Assembly: GCA_002298145.1 (NCBI GenBank)
Contig: DBMP01000013.1
Span: 434,001-498,000, forward strand
From: Spartobacteria bacterium UBA695
GTDB taxonomy: Bacteria > Verrucomicrobiota > Verrucomicrobiia > Chthoniobacterales > Chthoniobacteraceae
Reading direction: 5' to 3'
Length of the DNA: 64,000 nucleotides
The position numbers and the translations under genes are program-made. Below are positions 52,079 to 62,779 of this stretch, piece by piece; position 1 is the stretch's first letter, and each line of letters begins with the position of its first letter. The notes beneath the pieces were generated by a model. That model saw only the letters and a list, made by a program, of their open reading frames with translations, was not told where the DNA came from and made no database searches.

Positions 52079-52992
52079 ACGCTTCGGGGCCACTTGACCC
52101 AGCCGCGCTGCTCCAGGGCCCAGAGCAGGTAGAGGGCTTTTTGGTAAACCCACGGGATCTGCGCGTGGTGGATGCAGAGGTGCTTCAAATACCCCTGCAT
52201 GTGCAGCACGTAAAACCGGACGCGCTCGCCGGTGGCCTCCTGGGTGCCGTAGGGGTGTGGGCCTTCAAAGGTGATGGCCTTGAGCCCGTCGGCTCCCGTG
52301 AAGCCTTCGAGGTTGCCGAGGGCGAGGTCGACGCGCGGGTTGCCCTGGTTGAGCTTGGCGTAGCGGAATAACCCGGAATCCCGCGCGAAGGCGAGGAAGT
52401 CCATTTCGCAAATGCCAAAGGAGGGATCGAGGGCCTTTTTATGTTCCCAGAGCGCCCGGAGTTTCTCCCGGCCCGCCTCGGAGCCGAAGGATTCCAGGAG
52501 CTTCTTGCAGATCCAGTCGCAGACCTTGGGCGTCAGGAACATACAGTGCGGGGAGACGGTTGCGTGGTCGTCGAGCTCGCAATCGGTGCCCGAGAAATCG
52601 CACGGGTAGGCTTGGGCCAGCTCGCCCGGGGTGGAGAAGAGGAGCAGGTCGGAGTCGAGAAAGAGGATTTTCTCCAGCCCATGAGTTTCGAAGAGCCCTT
52701 TAATGGCGAAGAATTTCTCGAAGATGATCGCCGCGTAGGCGGGCGGGTAGCTGCTGTAGTTGACGAAGACGGAGCGGAACTCGCGCGCGCCAAAACGCTC
52801 GGCGTTGGAGAAAGGGTAGCGCTCCACGCCGGGGATGAGCGCCCAGGGGCCGAGGCGGTCGCTGATGACGAAGATGCGCCGTGCCCCTGCCGCCTTCGCC
52901 TGGGCCACGCATGCCGTGACGATGACCTGGGCAGCGCCGGTATGAACGAATACGACGGGAGGTTCAGGTGAAGTCGGGCTCAGGGACGGCAT
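52075..52992 (-). CDS. GT8-like glycosyltransferase
   Basis: A 305-residue protein. The metal site DSDLLLF (ILFLDSDLLLF, about residue 110) and the pattern VFVHTGAAQVIVTACVAQAK, then FEKFFAIKGLFETHGLEKI, resemble GT8/GT-A enzymes using UDP-sugars. A C-terminal HMQGYLKHL-like segment (VLHMQGYLKHLCIHHAQIPW) fits the acceptor side. It overlaps the upstream GT2 gene by 13 bp and the downstream HlpA-like gene by 4 bp. Exact family is uncertain. Confidence 0.72.
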   Translation of the reverse strand: MPSLSPTSPEPPVVFVHTGAAQVIVTACVAQAKAAGARRIFVISDRLGPWALIPGVERYPFSNAERFGAREFRSVFVNYSSYPPAYAAIIFEKFFAIKGLFETHGLEKILFLDSDLLLFSTPGELAQAYPCDFSGTDCELDDHATVSPHCMFLTPKVCDWICKKLLESFGSEAGREKLRALWEHKKALDPSFGICEMDFLAFARDSGLFRYAKLNQGNPRVDLALGNLEGFTGADGLKAITFEGPHPYGTQEATGERVRFYVLHMQGYLKHLCIHHAQIPWVYQKALYLLWALEQRGWVKWPRSV

Positions 52993-53888
52993 AGCGTGGT
53001 GAGGACGTAATTAAGGCACTGCCGCGCTTTCGGGGCAAGGTTGCTTTGGCCGCAGGCGCGCAGGGCATGGCGCAGCGCCGTCCAGCGGTGGCCCCCCTCC
53101 ACGGCCCAGTAGGCCCAGAGGATCTCCTGGTCGCCTTTTTGGTTCACCGGGGGATGTTCGAGGGGCCGTTCGAGCGGCGGCAGGCCCCGGCGCAAGCGGT
53201 GCTCGGTCAGGCAGCGGTCCATTAACTGGCGTTGGAGCACGTGGTGAGTGCCGTTGGTGCTGGCGGCGTGCTGGCGGTAGCGCAGGAGCGGCTCGGGGAG
53301 GTTGCCCAGGTCGCCTTCGTCGAGCAGCCGTTGGAAGAGGTCGAAGTCCTCCACGAGCTTGTATTCCTGCTGGTAGCCGCCCACGCGCTCCAGCACGGCG
53401 CGGCGCACCAGCAGCGTGGGGTGGATGATGCCGATGTCGGTGGCGGCGATGAGCCCTTCGCGGATGAGGTCCGGGTCGGTCTGGGGTTTGAAGGCTTTCA
53501 AGGCCCGCCCGGCGGGGTCCACCATTGTTGCGCCGCAGCCGATGGCGACGAGGTCCGGGTGGGTTTGCAGGTAGCGGAGCTGCGCGGCGAAGCGCCCGGG
53601 CTCGCAGACGTCGTCGGCATCCATGCGGGCGATGAATTCGCCCCCGGCCACGGCGAGGCCGTCGTTGAGCGCGCCAACGATGCCGGTGTTGGGGCGGCTC
53701 AGCACGCGCAGGCGCGGATCGCGGGTGGCGTAGCGCCGCAGGGTGGCCAGCGAACGGTCGGTCGAGCCGTCGTCCACGGCGATGAACTCGAAGTCGTCGA
53801 AGGTTTGCGCCAGGACGCTTTCCACCGCTTCGGCGAGGTAGGGGCCGGCGTTGTAGACGGGCATCAGGACGCTGATGGGCGGGTTCAT
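52980..53888 (-). CDS. GT2-family glycosyltransferase
   Basis: A 302-residue GT-A enzyme. ATG 53888 overlaps the upstream stop by 4 bp (the open frame continues upstream to 54275 but encodes no sensible protein). It starts with ISVLMPVYNAGPYLAEAVES, has FIAVDDGSTDRSLATLRRYA, the DxD motif in FIARMDADDVCEPGRF and the acceptor-domain VRRAVLERVGGYQQEYKLVE. A classical processive-type GT2 fold. Fourth gene of the exporter operon. Confidence 0.92.
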   Translation of the reverse strand: MNPPISVLMPVYNAGPYLAEAVESVLAQTFDDFEFIAVDDGSTDRSLATLRRYATRDPRLRVLSRPNTGIVGALNDGLAVAGGEFIARMDADDVCEPGRFAAQLRYLQTHPDLVAIGCGATMVDPAGRALKAFKPQTDPDLIREGLIAATDIGIIHPTLLVRRAVLERVGGYQQEYKLVEDFDLFQRLLDEGDLGNLPEPLLRYRQHAASTNGTHHVLQRQLMDRCLTEHRLRRGLPPLERPLEHPPVNQKGDQEILWAYWAVEGGHRWTALRHALRACGQSNLAPKARQCLNYVLTTLCRP

Positions 53889-55162
53889 TTTCGGAGGGCC
53901 TCCAGGATCGGGCGGTAGCAGGTTTCGGCGGAAAGGTGGGTGCGCACGGTTTCCCGCACCCGCGCTTCCAGGGCTTCGCGGGACGCCGGATCGGCGAGGA
54001 GCTCGGCGACGGCTTGGGCGAAGGGGGCCGCCTGCGCCTCGACGCGAACGCATTCGGCAAGCACCGGGACGCCCTCGGTGCCGATGGGGGTGCTCACGCA
54101 GGCTTTGCCGTGGGCGAGGGCTTCCATGAGCTTGATTTTTACCCCACTGCCGCGCAGCAGCGGAACGATCACGACGGAGGCCTCGCCGTAGGCCGCGCCA
54201 AGGTCCTCCACGAATCCGCGCCGGACGACGCCCGGGGGATCGCCGGGCGGCAGCGCGCGGCAGATGGTGCCGCAAAGGTGCAGCTCGGCTTGCGGGTGGG
54301 CTTGGCGAACGAGGGGCCAGGCTTCGCTCAAAAACCAGCGGATGCCCTCCAGGTTGGCCTCGTTTTCCGCAGCGATGAAGAAGCAGCGGCCCGGGATGGG
54401 CTGGGCGAGGGTGGGCCGGGGGGTGCTGGAGGGGAGGGCGCAGAGGACGGTTTTCCCAGGCAGCATTTCGCGGAAGGTCTCGGCGTCGTCTTCGCGGATG
54501 GCGAGGGTGACGTCGCAGCGTTGGAGGTAGTCGGTTTCGAGCGCGCGGCTCAGGTTCTCGCAGGCGACGCGGCGGATTTCCCCTCCCTCCAGTACGCTCA
54601 ACTGATGCCGGAGGTCGCAGGTGATGGCGAACGTGCGCACTCCGGCTGGGAGGTGGTCGGCCAGCGGGGTCATCCAGCAGTAGGTGAAAAAAACTGCGCC
54701 GGGGCGAAGCCGGGTGGCGGCTTGGGCGATGAAATCGTATTCGTAACCGTCCGGCGGGCGATCCCAGCGGTAGGGGGGCTCCGGGGCGGTTTGCTGAGCA
54801 GGCTGGGGCGGGGCGGGGGCGGTTTTTTTTCGCAGGCCTAAAGTGGTGAGGATGGTTTTCCCGATCCGCCGGAGGGTGGCGCGCAGCGGGCCGGTCCAGA
54901 AGTCTGGGAAGAGGCGCAGGCGGGGCCCGAGGCAGACCGCGCCGGGCATGAGAAGTGTGGCGGCTTGGGCGAAGTCAGCCGGGACGAGGAACCACCCCCG
55001 GCGATGGGCCGCGGCGGGGCGTTCGCTCCAGCAGACGGTGATTTCGCAGCCGTTGGCGCGGAGGTAGCTAAGGATGGAGAGGAGGTAGGTGCCGGTGCCC
55101 GAACCGCCCAGGGGATTGAAGCGCGTGACGACCAGGAGGCGGCTAGGGCTTGCTTCCTGCAT
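53885..55162 (-). CDS. GT4-like glycosyltransferase
   Basis: A 425-residue GT-B enzyme from ATG 55162, overlapping the end of the wzt gene by 20 bp. It opens RLLVVTRFNPLGGSGTGTYL with the donor Gly loop, contains a Pro-rich linker near residue 125, and ends with GSGVKIKLMEALAHGKACVS and TPIGTEGV, the GT4 donor-binding segment of the Glyco_trans_1_4 type. It probably adds one residue of the exported polysaccharide. Confidence 0.88.
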   Translation of the reverse strand: MQEASPSRLLVVTRFNPLGGSGTGTYLLSILSYLRANGCEITVCWSERPAAAHRRGWFLVPADFAQAATLLMPGAVCLGPRLRLFPDFWTGPLRATLRRIGKTILTTLGLRKKTAPAPPQPAQQTAPEPPYRWDRPPDGYEYDFIAQAATRLRPGAVFFTYCWMTPLADHLPAGVRTFAITCDLRHQLSVLEGGEIRRVACENLSRALETDYLQRCDVTLAIREDDAETFREMLPGKTVLCALPSSTPRPTLAQPIPGRCFFIAAENEANLEGIRWFLSEAWPLVRQAHPQAELHLCGTICRALPPGDPPGVVRRGFVEDLGAAYGEASVVIVPLLRGSGVKIKLMEALAHGKACVSTPIGTEGVPVLAECVRVEAQAAPFAQAVAELLADPASREALEARVRETVRTHLSAETCYRPILEALRK

Positions 55163-56387
55163 GGCACGGGATGAGTTCCACCTTCGGCTCCATGCGGCAA
55201 CCGCCCGAGCTGCGGTCGCTCCAGAGGTCCTGGTCGCTGGTGCGCACCTGCCAGACGGCGATGGGATCGAGAATGTCGTAAAAGAAACCGCTCCCGGCCA
55301 GCGAGGCGCTGCAATGGTAGAAGCCGGGGTGCAGGGGGAGATCGTCGAAGCGGAACCGGAGGATGTGGCGACCCGGCTGGAAGTCCAGGAAGTTGCCGCG
55401 GATATCCGAGTCGAGCGTGAGGACGCGGGTGCCTTCCAGCGAGTTGAAGGCGAGGCCGACCATGGCTTCGCGCACCGGCTTGGTGCATTCGATGGTGAAC
55501 TCGATTTCCAGCGGTTTGCCAAAGGCGAGGAGCTGCGGGGAGACGACTCGTACGGCTTCGAAGCGCAGGATGCGCCCCTCGGTACCCCAGTTGCGCGGGC
55601 GCTCGGAGACGTCGAGGTTGTACTCGGACTCGGTGAGGTTGGAGGTGTAGCGGGCGATGGCCGGTTCGATGTCCAGGATGGGGGAGCTGACGCCGTGGTC
55701 GAGGACGACGCACTTCTGGCAAAGCCGCCGGATGGCCGCCATGCTGTGGCTGACGAAGAGGATGGTCCGCCCGTCGCCGGAGGAGATTTCCTGCATTTTG
55801 CCGAGGCACTTGGTCTGGAACTGCTGGTCGCCCACGGCGAGGACTTCATCCAGGATTAAGATTTCCGGCTCCAGGTGGGCGGCGACGGCGAAGGCGAGCC
55901 GCACGTACATGCCGCTGGAGTAGCGCTTGACCGGGGTGTCCACGAAGCGCTCGATCTCCGCAAAGGCGATGATTTCGTCGAATTTGCTGCGGATCTCGGC
56001 CTTGGTCATGCCGAGGATGGCGCCGTTTAGGAAGACGTTTTCGCGGCCGGTGAGGTCGGGGTGAAAGCCGGTGCCGACTTCGAGCAGGCTGCCCACGCGG
56101 CCTCGGATGCGGATCTCGCCGGTGGTCTGCCGGGTGATCCGGGAGAGGATTTTGAGCAGGGTCGATTTGCCCGCGCCGTTGCGACCGATCAAGCCGATGA
56201 CCTGCCCTTGTTCGACGTCGAAGCTGACGTCGCGCAGGGCGGCGAATTCACCTTCTTTGCTCGGCTCGGCGCGGCCCCTCACCCGGGCCCAGGCGCGCCC
56301 GAGTTCGTCCTTCAGCGACGTCGCCCCGATGCTTCCCAGTCGGTAGACTTTCGAGACGTTGCGGATTTCTATGGCAGGGCGGGTCAT
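55143..56387 (-). CDS. wzt: ABC transporter ATPase for polysaccharide export (Wzt type)
   Basis: A 414-residue protein. The ATPase part shows Walker A (IGRNGAGKS at 67-75), signature RYSSGMYVRL near 155 and Walker B LILDEVLAVGD at 177-187. Residues about 265-395 form the Wzt_C beta-sandwich that in O-antigen systems binds the finished, terminally modified polysaccharide and sets export specificity. It starts 9 bp after wzm. The polymer must thus be finished in the cytoplasm on a lipid carrier before export. The symbol reflects the type, not a tested substrate. Confidence 0.92.
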   Translation of the reverse strand: MTRPAIEIRNVSKVYRLGSIGATSLKDELGRAWARVRGRAEPSKEGEFAALRDVSFDVEQGQVIGLIGRNGAGKSTLLKILSRITRQTTGEIRIRGRVGSLLEVGTGFHPDLTGRENVFLNGAILGMTKAEIRSKFDEIIAFAEIERFVDTPVKRYSSGMYVRLAFAVAAHLEPEILILDEVLAVGDQQFQTKCLGKMQEISSGDGRTILFVSHSMAAIRRLCQKCVVLDHGVSSPILDIEPAIARYTSNLTESEYNLDVSERPRNWGTEGRILRFEAVRVVSPQLLAFGKPLEIEFTIECTKPVREAMVGLAFNSLEGTRVLTLDSDIRGNFLDFQPGRHILRFRFDDLPLHPGFYHCSASLAGSGFFYDILDPIAVWQVRTSDQDLWSDRSSGGCRMEPKVELIPCHAGSKP

Positions 56388-56396
56388 GGCGTTTTT

Positions 56397-57248
56397 TTAT
56401 ACCGTGTCGACAAACGTTTTTTCCACGATGCCGAAGAGGATCAATCCGGCAACCAGCGAGATGAGGGTGAAGATGACTGAAATGACGATATTGAGCGCCG
56501 AGACGGTGCCGGTGCCGAGGAGCATCAGGCGGAAGGACTCGACGACGGAGGTCATCGGGTTAAGGGCCACGACCCACTGCCATTTTTCGGGGAATTTGGA
56601 GAGCGGGATGATGACGGGCGTGGCATACATCCAGAGGTTGATGAGCAGCGGGGTGAGGTGGACCAGGTCGCGGTACTTGGCCGTCAGCGCTGACATGATG
56701 AGGCCCAGGCCGAGGCTCAGCGCGGCGCTTTGCAGTACCAGCAGCGGCAGGAAAACGACCGTCCAGCTGAGCTGGAAGCCGCCGACGTGCAGGAAGTATT
56801 TGAAGTAGGCGAAAAAGGCAAAGAAGGTCGCCGCCTGGATGACGAAGGTGAGCAGGTTGGAGACGAGCGAGGCGAGCGGGACGACGAGCCGGGGGAAGTA
56901 GACTTTGCTGAAAAGCCCGGCGTTGTTGGCCAGCGTGGAGGCGTTGGCGCCGAAGTTCCCTGAGAAATAGTTCCACCCGAGCTGGCCGCAGAGGTAAAAG
57001 AGCAGCGGCGGGAGGCCGTCGGTGGAGAGCTTGGCGACGTTGCCGAAGATGATGGTGAAGACGACCGACATGACCAGCGGCTGGACGATGAACCAGAGGG
57101 GGCCCAGGATGGTTTGCTTGTATTTGGCGACGAAGTCGCGCCAGACGAGGAGCGAGAGCAGGTCCCGGTATTGCCAAATGCCCTTCAGTTCGACTTGGAG
57201 CCAGCTTTTGTCAGGACGTAGGACAACCTCAGAATCAGGGTTTTGCAT
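56397..57248 (-). CDS. wzm: ABC-2 polysaccharide export permease (Wzm type)
   Basis: A 283-residue membrane protein; ATG 57248 gives MQNPDSEVVLRPDKSWLQVE, the usual soluble lead-in. Then RDLLSLLVWRDFVAKYKQTI, the amphipathic gate helix, and LGPLWFIVQPLVMSVVFTII start the first helix. Six helices in all, with ALNPMTSVVESFRLMLLG before the last, are hallmarks of ABC-2 exporters of O-antigen or teichoic acid. First gene of an eight-gene operon running to the WcaF-like gene. A 160-bp gap separates it from sdhB, with the sdh terminator between. Confidence 0.92.
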   Translation of the reverse strand: MQNPDSEVVLRPDKSWLQVELKGIWQYRDLLSLLVWRDFVAKYKQTILGPLWFIVQPLVMSVVFTIIFGNVAKLSTDGLPPLLFYLCGQLGWNYFSGNFGANASTLANNAGLFSKVYFPRLVVPLASLVSNLLTFVIQAATFFAFFAYFKYFLHVGGFQLSWTVVFLPLLVLQSAALSLGLGLIMSALTAKYRDLVHLTPLLINLWMYATPVIIPLSKFPEKWQWVVALNPMTSVVESFRLMLLGTGTVSALNIVISVIFTLISLVAGLILFGIVEKTFVDTV

Positions 57249-57350
57249 GAGCAATGGGGTGCCCTTTGGTTTAGATGGGGCGGGCCATTCTGTCAAGGGA
57301 AGCGCATGGGGGAAATCTGGAAACTCTGCCCGGAGCGAGCCTCCCGGGAC

Positions 57351-57385
57351 AAAAAAAGGGTGGAGACCTTTCGATCTCCACCCTT
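57351..57385 (-). terminator. Intrinsic terminator of the sdhCAB operon
   Basis: On the minus strand a perfect 11-bp stem (AAGGGTGGAGA with TCTCCACCCTT) with an 8-base loop is followed directly by seven T. It lies just past the sdhB stop and separates the sdh operon from the polysaccharide operon. Confidence 0.95.
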
Positions 57386-57408
57386 CGAATCTGTGACGAG
57401 CTGCTCTG

Positions 57409-58179
57409 CTAGATCTCGGAAACGGCTTCGCGCGCGGCGGCGAAGACGTATTCACGGTTCAGCATGGAGATAAAGGAGCTCTTGATCTCCGCGGGGCAGA
57501 CGGCCTCGCACTCGTAGTAGTTGGTGCAGTTGCCGAAGCCTTCGGCGTCCATGGTCTTGACCATCTTGACTGCGCGGCGGGTCCGCTCGGGCTGGCCTTG
57601 CGGTAGTAGCGCGAGGTGGGAGACCTTGGCGGAGACGAACAGCATGGCGGACGAGTTCGGGCAGGCGGCGACGCAGGCTCCGCAGCCGATGCAGGCGGCG
57701 GCGTCCATGGCGCAGTCGGCGTTCTGCTTCGGGATCGGCACCGAGTTGGAGTCGGGCGCGGATCCGTTGCGGGCGCTGATGTAGCCACCGGCTTGCTGGA
57801 TGCGCTCGAAGGCGGTGCGGTCGACGACGAGGTCTTTGATGAGCGGGAAGGCCACGGCGCGCCACGGCTCAACGTAGACGGTGTCGCCGTCCTTGAAGTG
57901 CCGCATGTGGAGCTGGCAGGTGGTGGTGGCTTTCTCGGGGCCGTGGGCGACGCCGTTGATGACGAGCGAACACATGCCGCAAATGCCTTCGCGACAGTCG
58001 TGGTCAAACGCGACGGGCTCGATGTTCTGCGCAACGAGGGTTTCGTTGACGATGTCGAGCATTTCCAGGAAAGAGCAGTCCGTGGGGATGTTCTTCGCCG
58101 GGTACTCAACGAATTTGCCGGGCGTGCTGGCGTTCGGCTGCCGCCAGACCTTCAATGTAAGATTGATCGTATCAGACAT
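57409..58179 (-). CDS. sdhB: Succinate dehydrogenase iron-sulfur subunit
   Basis: A 256-residue electron-transfer subunit. The [2Fe-2S] ligands are C62, C67, C70 and C88 (CREGICGMC, then TTTC). The [4Fe-4S] motif CIGCGAC is at 163-169; CP at 173, C218, C224 and C228 complete the [3Fe-4S] and [4Fe-4S] clusters. This arrangement matches the SdhB/FrdB of Type B complexes. It carries electrons from the flavoprotein to the cytochrome b. Last gene of sdhCAB; ends before a strong terminator. Confidence 0.95.
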   Translation of the reverse strand: MSDTINLTLKVWRQPNASTPGKFVEYPAKNIPTDCSFLEMLDIVNETLVAQNIEPVAFDHDCREGICGMCSLVINGVAHGPEKATTTCQLHMRHFKDGDTVYVEPWRAVAFPLIKDLVVDRTAFERIQQAGGYISARNGSAPDSNSVPIPKQNADCAMDAAACIGCGACVAACPNSSAMLFVSAKVSHLALLPQGQPERTRRAVKMVKTMDAEGFGNCTNYYECEAVCPAEIKSSFISMLNREYVFAAAREAVSEI

Positions 58180-58181
58180 GG

Positions 58182-60113
<1,932 letters not shown>

Positions 60114-60115
60114 GG

Positions 60116-60823
60116 TTAGTGCGCGAGAGGTTGAAGGATCGGGAGGTTAAGATGTTGGGCCAGGAGGACGCCAACGGGAATGGAAGCATACCCCAGGAAG
60201 AGGAGCCCGGCAAGGTAGGGGCTCGCGGTGGTGAGCGGCTCGGCGATCTTGCGGCTGCGCAGGCCGAGGGTCTGGATGAAGCTCTGGATGCCGTGGCTCA
60301 GGTGGGTGGCCAGCAGGAAGACGCCGACCAAGTAGAAGAGCGACTCCAGCGGGTTGCGGAACCCGGCGATGACCAGCGAATAGACGTCATGGCGCCCATC
60401 GGGGTCTTCCCAAAGTTTCCATTCCGGATGAATGGAGAGGGCGGTGAAGTGGAGAATATGGAAGACCAGGAAGCAGATGATGATCAGACCGCTGACGATC
60501 ATTGTGCGGGCTCCGATGGAGCCGGCCTGGGGATTGTTAACCGCGTATTTTTGCGGTTTCGCAGCATTGTTTTGAACCCACAGCAGCACGGTGGTGATGA
60601 TGTGGACTATGATACACGCGGCGAGTACGCCACGGATGACCCAGAGGAGCTCTCCGAGCCCCTGAAGGAATGCAGCGTATCGGTTGAGGGCTTCATGACC
60701 GAGAAAGACTTGGAGATTGCCGATCATGTGACCGGTTACGAAGCCGACCAGCACCAGGCCGGTGAGCGCGACAATCCATTTCTTTCCGATAGACGATTGG
60801 TAGAAGGAGATAATGGCTTTCAC
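60116..60823 (-). CDS. sdhC: Succinate dehydrogenase cytochrome b558 subunit
   Basis: A 235-residue five-helix membrane anchor read from GTG 60823 (beginning MKAIISFYQSSIGKKWIVAL); the frame is open farther upstream to 61063 but encodes a basic, non-family sequence. His residues in GFVTGHMIGNL, CIIVHIITTV, CFLVFHILHFTAL and LLATHLSHGIQSF are suited to bind two haems b, as in the single-subunit cytochrome b558 of Type B complexes. These usually reduce menaquinone. First gene of sdhCAB. Confidence 0.9.
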   Translation of the reverse strand: MKAIISFYQSSIGKKWIVALTGLVLVGFVTGHMIGNLQVFLGHEALNRYAAFLQGLGELLWVIRGVLAACIIVHIITTVLLWVQNNAAKPQKYAVNNPQAGSIGARTMIVSGLIIICFLVFHILHFTALSIHPEWKLWEDPDGRHDVYSLVIAGFRNPLESLFYLVGVFLLATHLSHGIQSFIQTLGLRSRKIAEPLTTASPYLAGLLFLGYASIPVGVLLAQHLNLPILQPLAH

Positions 60824-61057
60824 AGATTTTCGACCATCGGAGGGGCTGTTGGGACCCCGTGCCGACGAAGCCGTTAGTTCTAGGCCGATGGCGGTTTTTG
60901 GGCACTCCTTTTTTTGCGGAATTCTGACCCCATATTGTGTGAGGGGTGTTTTTGACCTATGCCGCTTCTCTGGCGTTGGCCGTTTCTGGACAAGGCTGCG
61001 GCTAAAGACCCCTTGCGCGCGAACCGAGTTCCATTTTAGGATGGCACGACTTCGTTT

Positions 61058-62056
61058 ATGCAACCTTCGATATGGAAAGCGCTCCGGTACCGCTTGGAGT
61101 GGCTTGGATGTACGGCTTTGGCGGGGCTGATTCCGCTCTTACCCCACCGGGTATGCCTGGCTCTGGCACATGGCTTGGGCTGGCTGGCTTACCACGTGGA
61201 TGCGCGGGGACGGCACGTTTCGATGGCCAATCTGACGTGTGTTTTCCCCGAGCGTTCTGAGGCCGAGCGGCGGCTGATTGTGCTGCGTTCGTACCAGAAT
61301 TTCGCCCGCTCGACGATGGACCTTTTCTGGTCACGGCGGCTTACTCAGCAAAACTGGAGGCGCTTTATTGAAACGGATGCCGATGCGGAGAAGCTGCAAG
61401 AGGAGGTGAAGGCGCATGGCGCGGCGTTTTTGTGCATTCACTGGGGGCATTTCGAGTGGGCGAGTCTCGGGGTGGGGTTTATGGGGGTGTCGGCGCGGAT
61501 TGTGACGGAGGCGTTTAAGAATCCGCGGCTCAATGCGTTCTTCAGCAAAGGCCGGGCGGTCTCGGGGCATGTGACGATCCCGCGCGAGAATGCGATGATC
61601 AGCCTGCTGAAAACGGTTAAGCGCAAGGGGGCGGCGGGGTTGCTGGTGGACTTGACGCTGCGGCCCGACCAGGCGGCGGTGCCGATTACGGCTTTCGGGC
61701 GCAAGATGTCGGTGACGTTCCTGGAGTCGCTCCTGGTGCAGCGGGGCAAGGGGCATCTCATTCCCCTGGATGGGATTCCGCTGCCGGACGGGCGATGTCG
61801 GCTGGTGGTCAACCCGTCGCTGAAATTCCCGCCCAACGCGAGCTTGCAGGAGATTGCGCAGGCGTGCTGGGATTTCTTCGAACCGCGCATTCTGGAGCGC
61901 CCCGATCTCTACATGTGGGCTTATAAACATTTCCGTTACCGTCCCATGAACGCTGATCCTTCTTTTTACCCGGCCTACGCCAACGTCTCTCCCGCTTTTG
62001 ATGAGATGCTGGAGGCTTTTTCGGAGCCGAAACCCGGTTCCGCTGTCCCACGATGA
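61058..62056 (+). CDS. Lipid A lauroyl/myristoyl acyltransferase family protein (LpxL/HtrB-like)
   Basis: A 332-residue membrane-associated acyltransferase. The N-terminal hydrophobic helix (about 15-35) and the catalytic H-x4-E (H128 to E133 in CIHWGHFEWASLG) match the LpxL/HtrB family, which adds secondary acyl chains to Kdo-lipid A. Other conserved parts are RSYQNFARSTMDLFW and GAAGLLVDLTLRPDQAAVPI. It is divergent from sdhC and overlaps the next gene by 4 bp. Because a nucleoside phosphorylase and hopanoid genes lie next door, a role in acylating another lipid is also possible. Confidence 0.87.
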   Translation: MQPSIWKALRYRLEWLGCTALAGLIPLLPHRVCLALAHGLGWLAYHVDARGRHVSMANLTCVFPERSEAERRLIVLRSYQNFARSTMDLFWSRRLTQQNWRRFIETDADAEKLQEEVKAHGAAFLCIHWGHFEWASLGVGFMGVSARIVTEAFKNPRLNAFFSKGRAVSGHVTIPRENAMISLLKTVKRKGAAGLLVDLTLRPDQAAVPITAFGRKMSVTFLESLLVQRGKGHLIPLDGIPLPDGRCRLVVNPSLKFPPNASLQEIAQACWDFFEPRILERPDLYMWAYKHFRYRPMNADPSFYPAYANVSPAFDEMLEAFSEPKPGSAVPR

Positions 62057-62757
62057 TCGTTATTGCCTTTGCCCTGCCCGAGGAGAGCCGGGATCTTGTT
62101 GCCGCGCTGGAGCACCCGGTTCGCTCGGGCTCGAAGGCGCTTCCGGTGATCCGGGGGACCTACGCGGGGCGCTTGGTGACGGTGTTTCACACGGGAATTG
62201 GGGCCGCCTCGGCTCGCGAACGGTTGCGGGGGTTCTGGGAGCAGTATGAAGGGGCTTTGCCGCAAGCCGCGATTGGCACGGGATTCGCCGGGGGGCTGGA
62301 TCCCGCGCTGGCCCCTGGGGCTCTGATTTTGGCGGAGAATTACCCGGATTGCCTGGCGGCTGCCCGGAGCCGGTTGGGGGCGGAGCGCGTCAGTGTGGGG
62401 ATGCTCGCGAGCGCCTCTGCGGTGTTGGAAACGCCGGAGGCGAAGGCGACCCATGCGCTGCAAACCGGGGCGATTGCCGTGGATATGGAAACGGCGACGG
62501 TGGCGGCGTTTTTCCGCGAAAAAGGGGTGCCGTTTTTGGGGCTGCGGGCGATCTCCGATGCGGTGGGCGATCCGCTGCCGGTGCCGTCGTCAGTCTGGTT
62601 CGATGGGCGTACGCAGCGGCCCCGGCCTCTGGCGCTGGTGGCGTTTTTACTCTGGCACCCGGGGCGGATTGCTCCGTTTGCGCGCTTTGTGGGGAATGTC
62701 AACCGGGCCCGGCGAACGCTCACGGCGGCGCTGCTGGAGGTGATCCCGGTGCTGTGA
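62053..62757 (+). CDS. Nucleoside phosphorylase-fold protein, possibly HpnG-like
   Basis: A 234-residue PNP/UDP-fold protein. The phosphate or active-site loop GIGAASARERL (48-58), the nucleoside-binding VDMETATVAAF (143 onward, Glu contacting ribose) and the base-contacting Asp in ISDAVGD (D169) are intact. Lengths and motifs fit MTA/SAH nucleosidases and the hopanoid-associated phosphorylase HpnG, which releases adenine from adenosylhopane. A squalene-hopene cyclase lies within 1.1 kb, supporting HpnG, but no hpnH is visible in the window. Coupled by a 4-bp overlap to the acyltransferase. Confidence 0.72.
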   Translation: MIVIAFALPEESRDLVAALEHPVRSGSKALPVIRGTYAGRLVTVFHTGIGAASARERLRGFWEQYEGALPQAAIGTGFAGGLDPALAPGALILAENYPDCLAAARSRLGAERVSVGMLASASAVLETPEAKATHALQTGAIAVDMETATVAAFFREKGVPFLGLRAISDAVGDPLPVPSSVWFDGRTQRPRPLALVAFLLWHPGRIAPFARFVGNVNRARRTLTAALLEVIPVL

Positions 62758-62779
62758 TTGGAGGAGCGCTGCGCTTGGA

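Noticed and set aside
49934..52132. 732-codon plus-strand frame across two glycosyltransferase genes
   Set aside because: Spans two well-supported minus-strand genes with recognisable motifs; the translation is low-complexity Gly/Ala/Arg/Val.
53888..55849. Long N-terminal extensions of the GT2 and GT4 frames (up to 54275 and 55849)
   Set aside because: The added sequences are Ser/Pro/Arg-rich shadows of the upstream genes; starts at 53888 and 55162 give normal family N-termini and the usual short overlaps.
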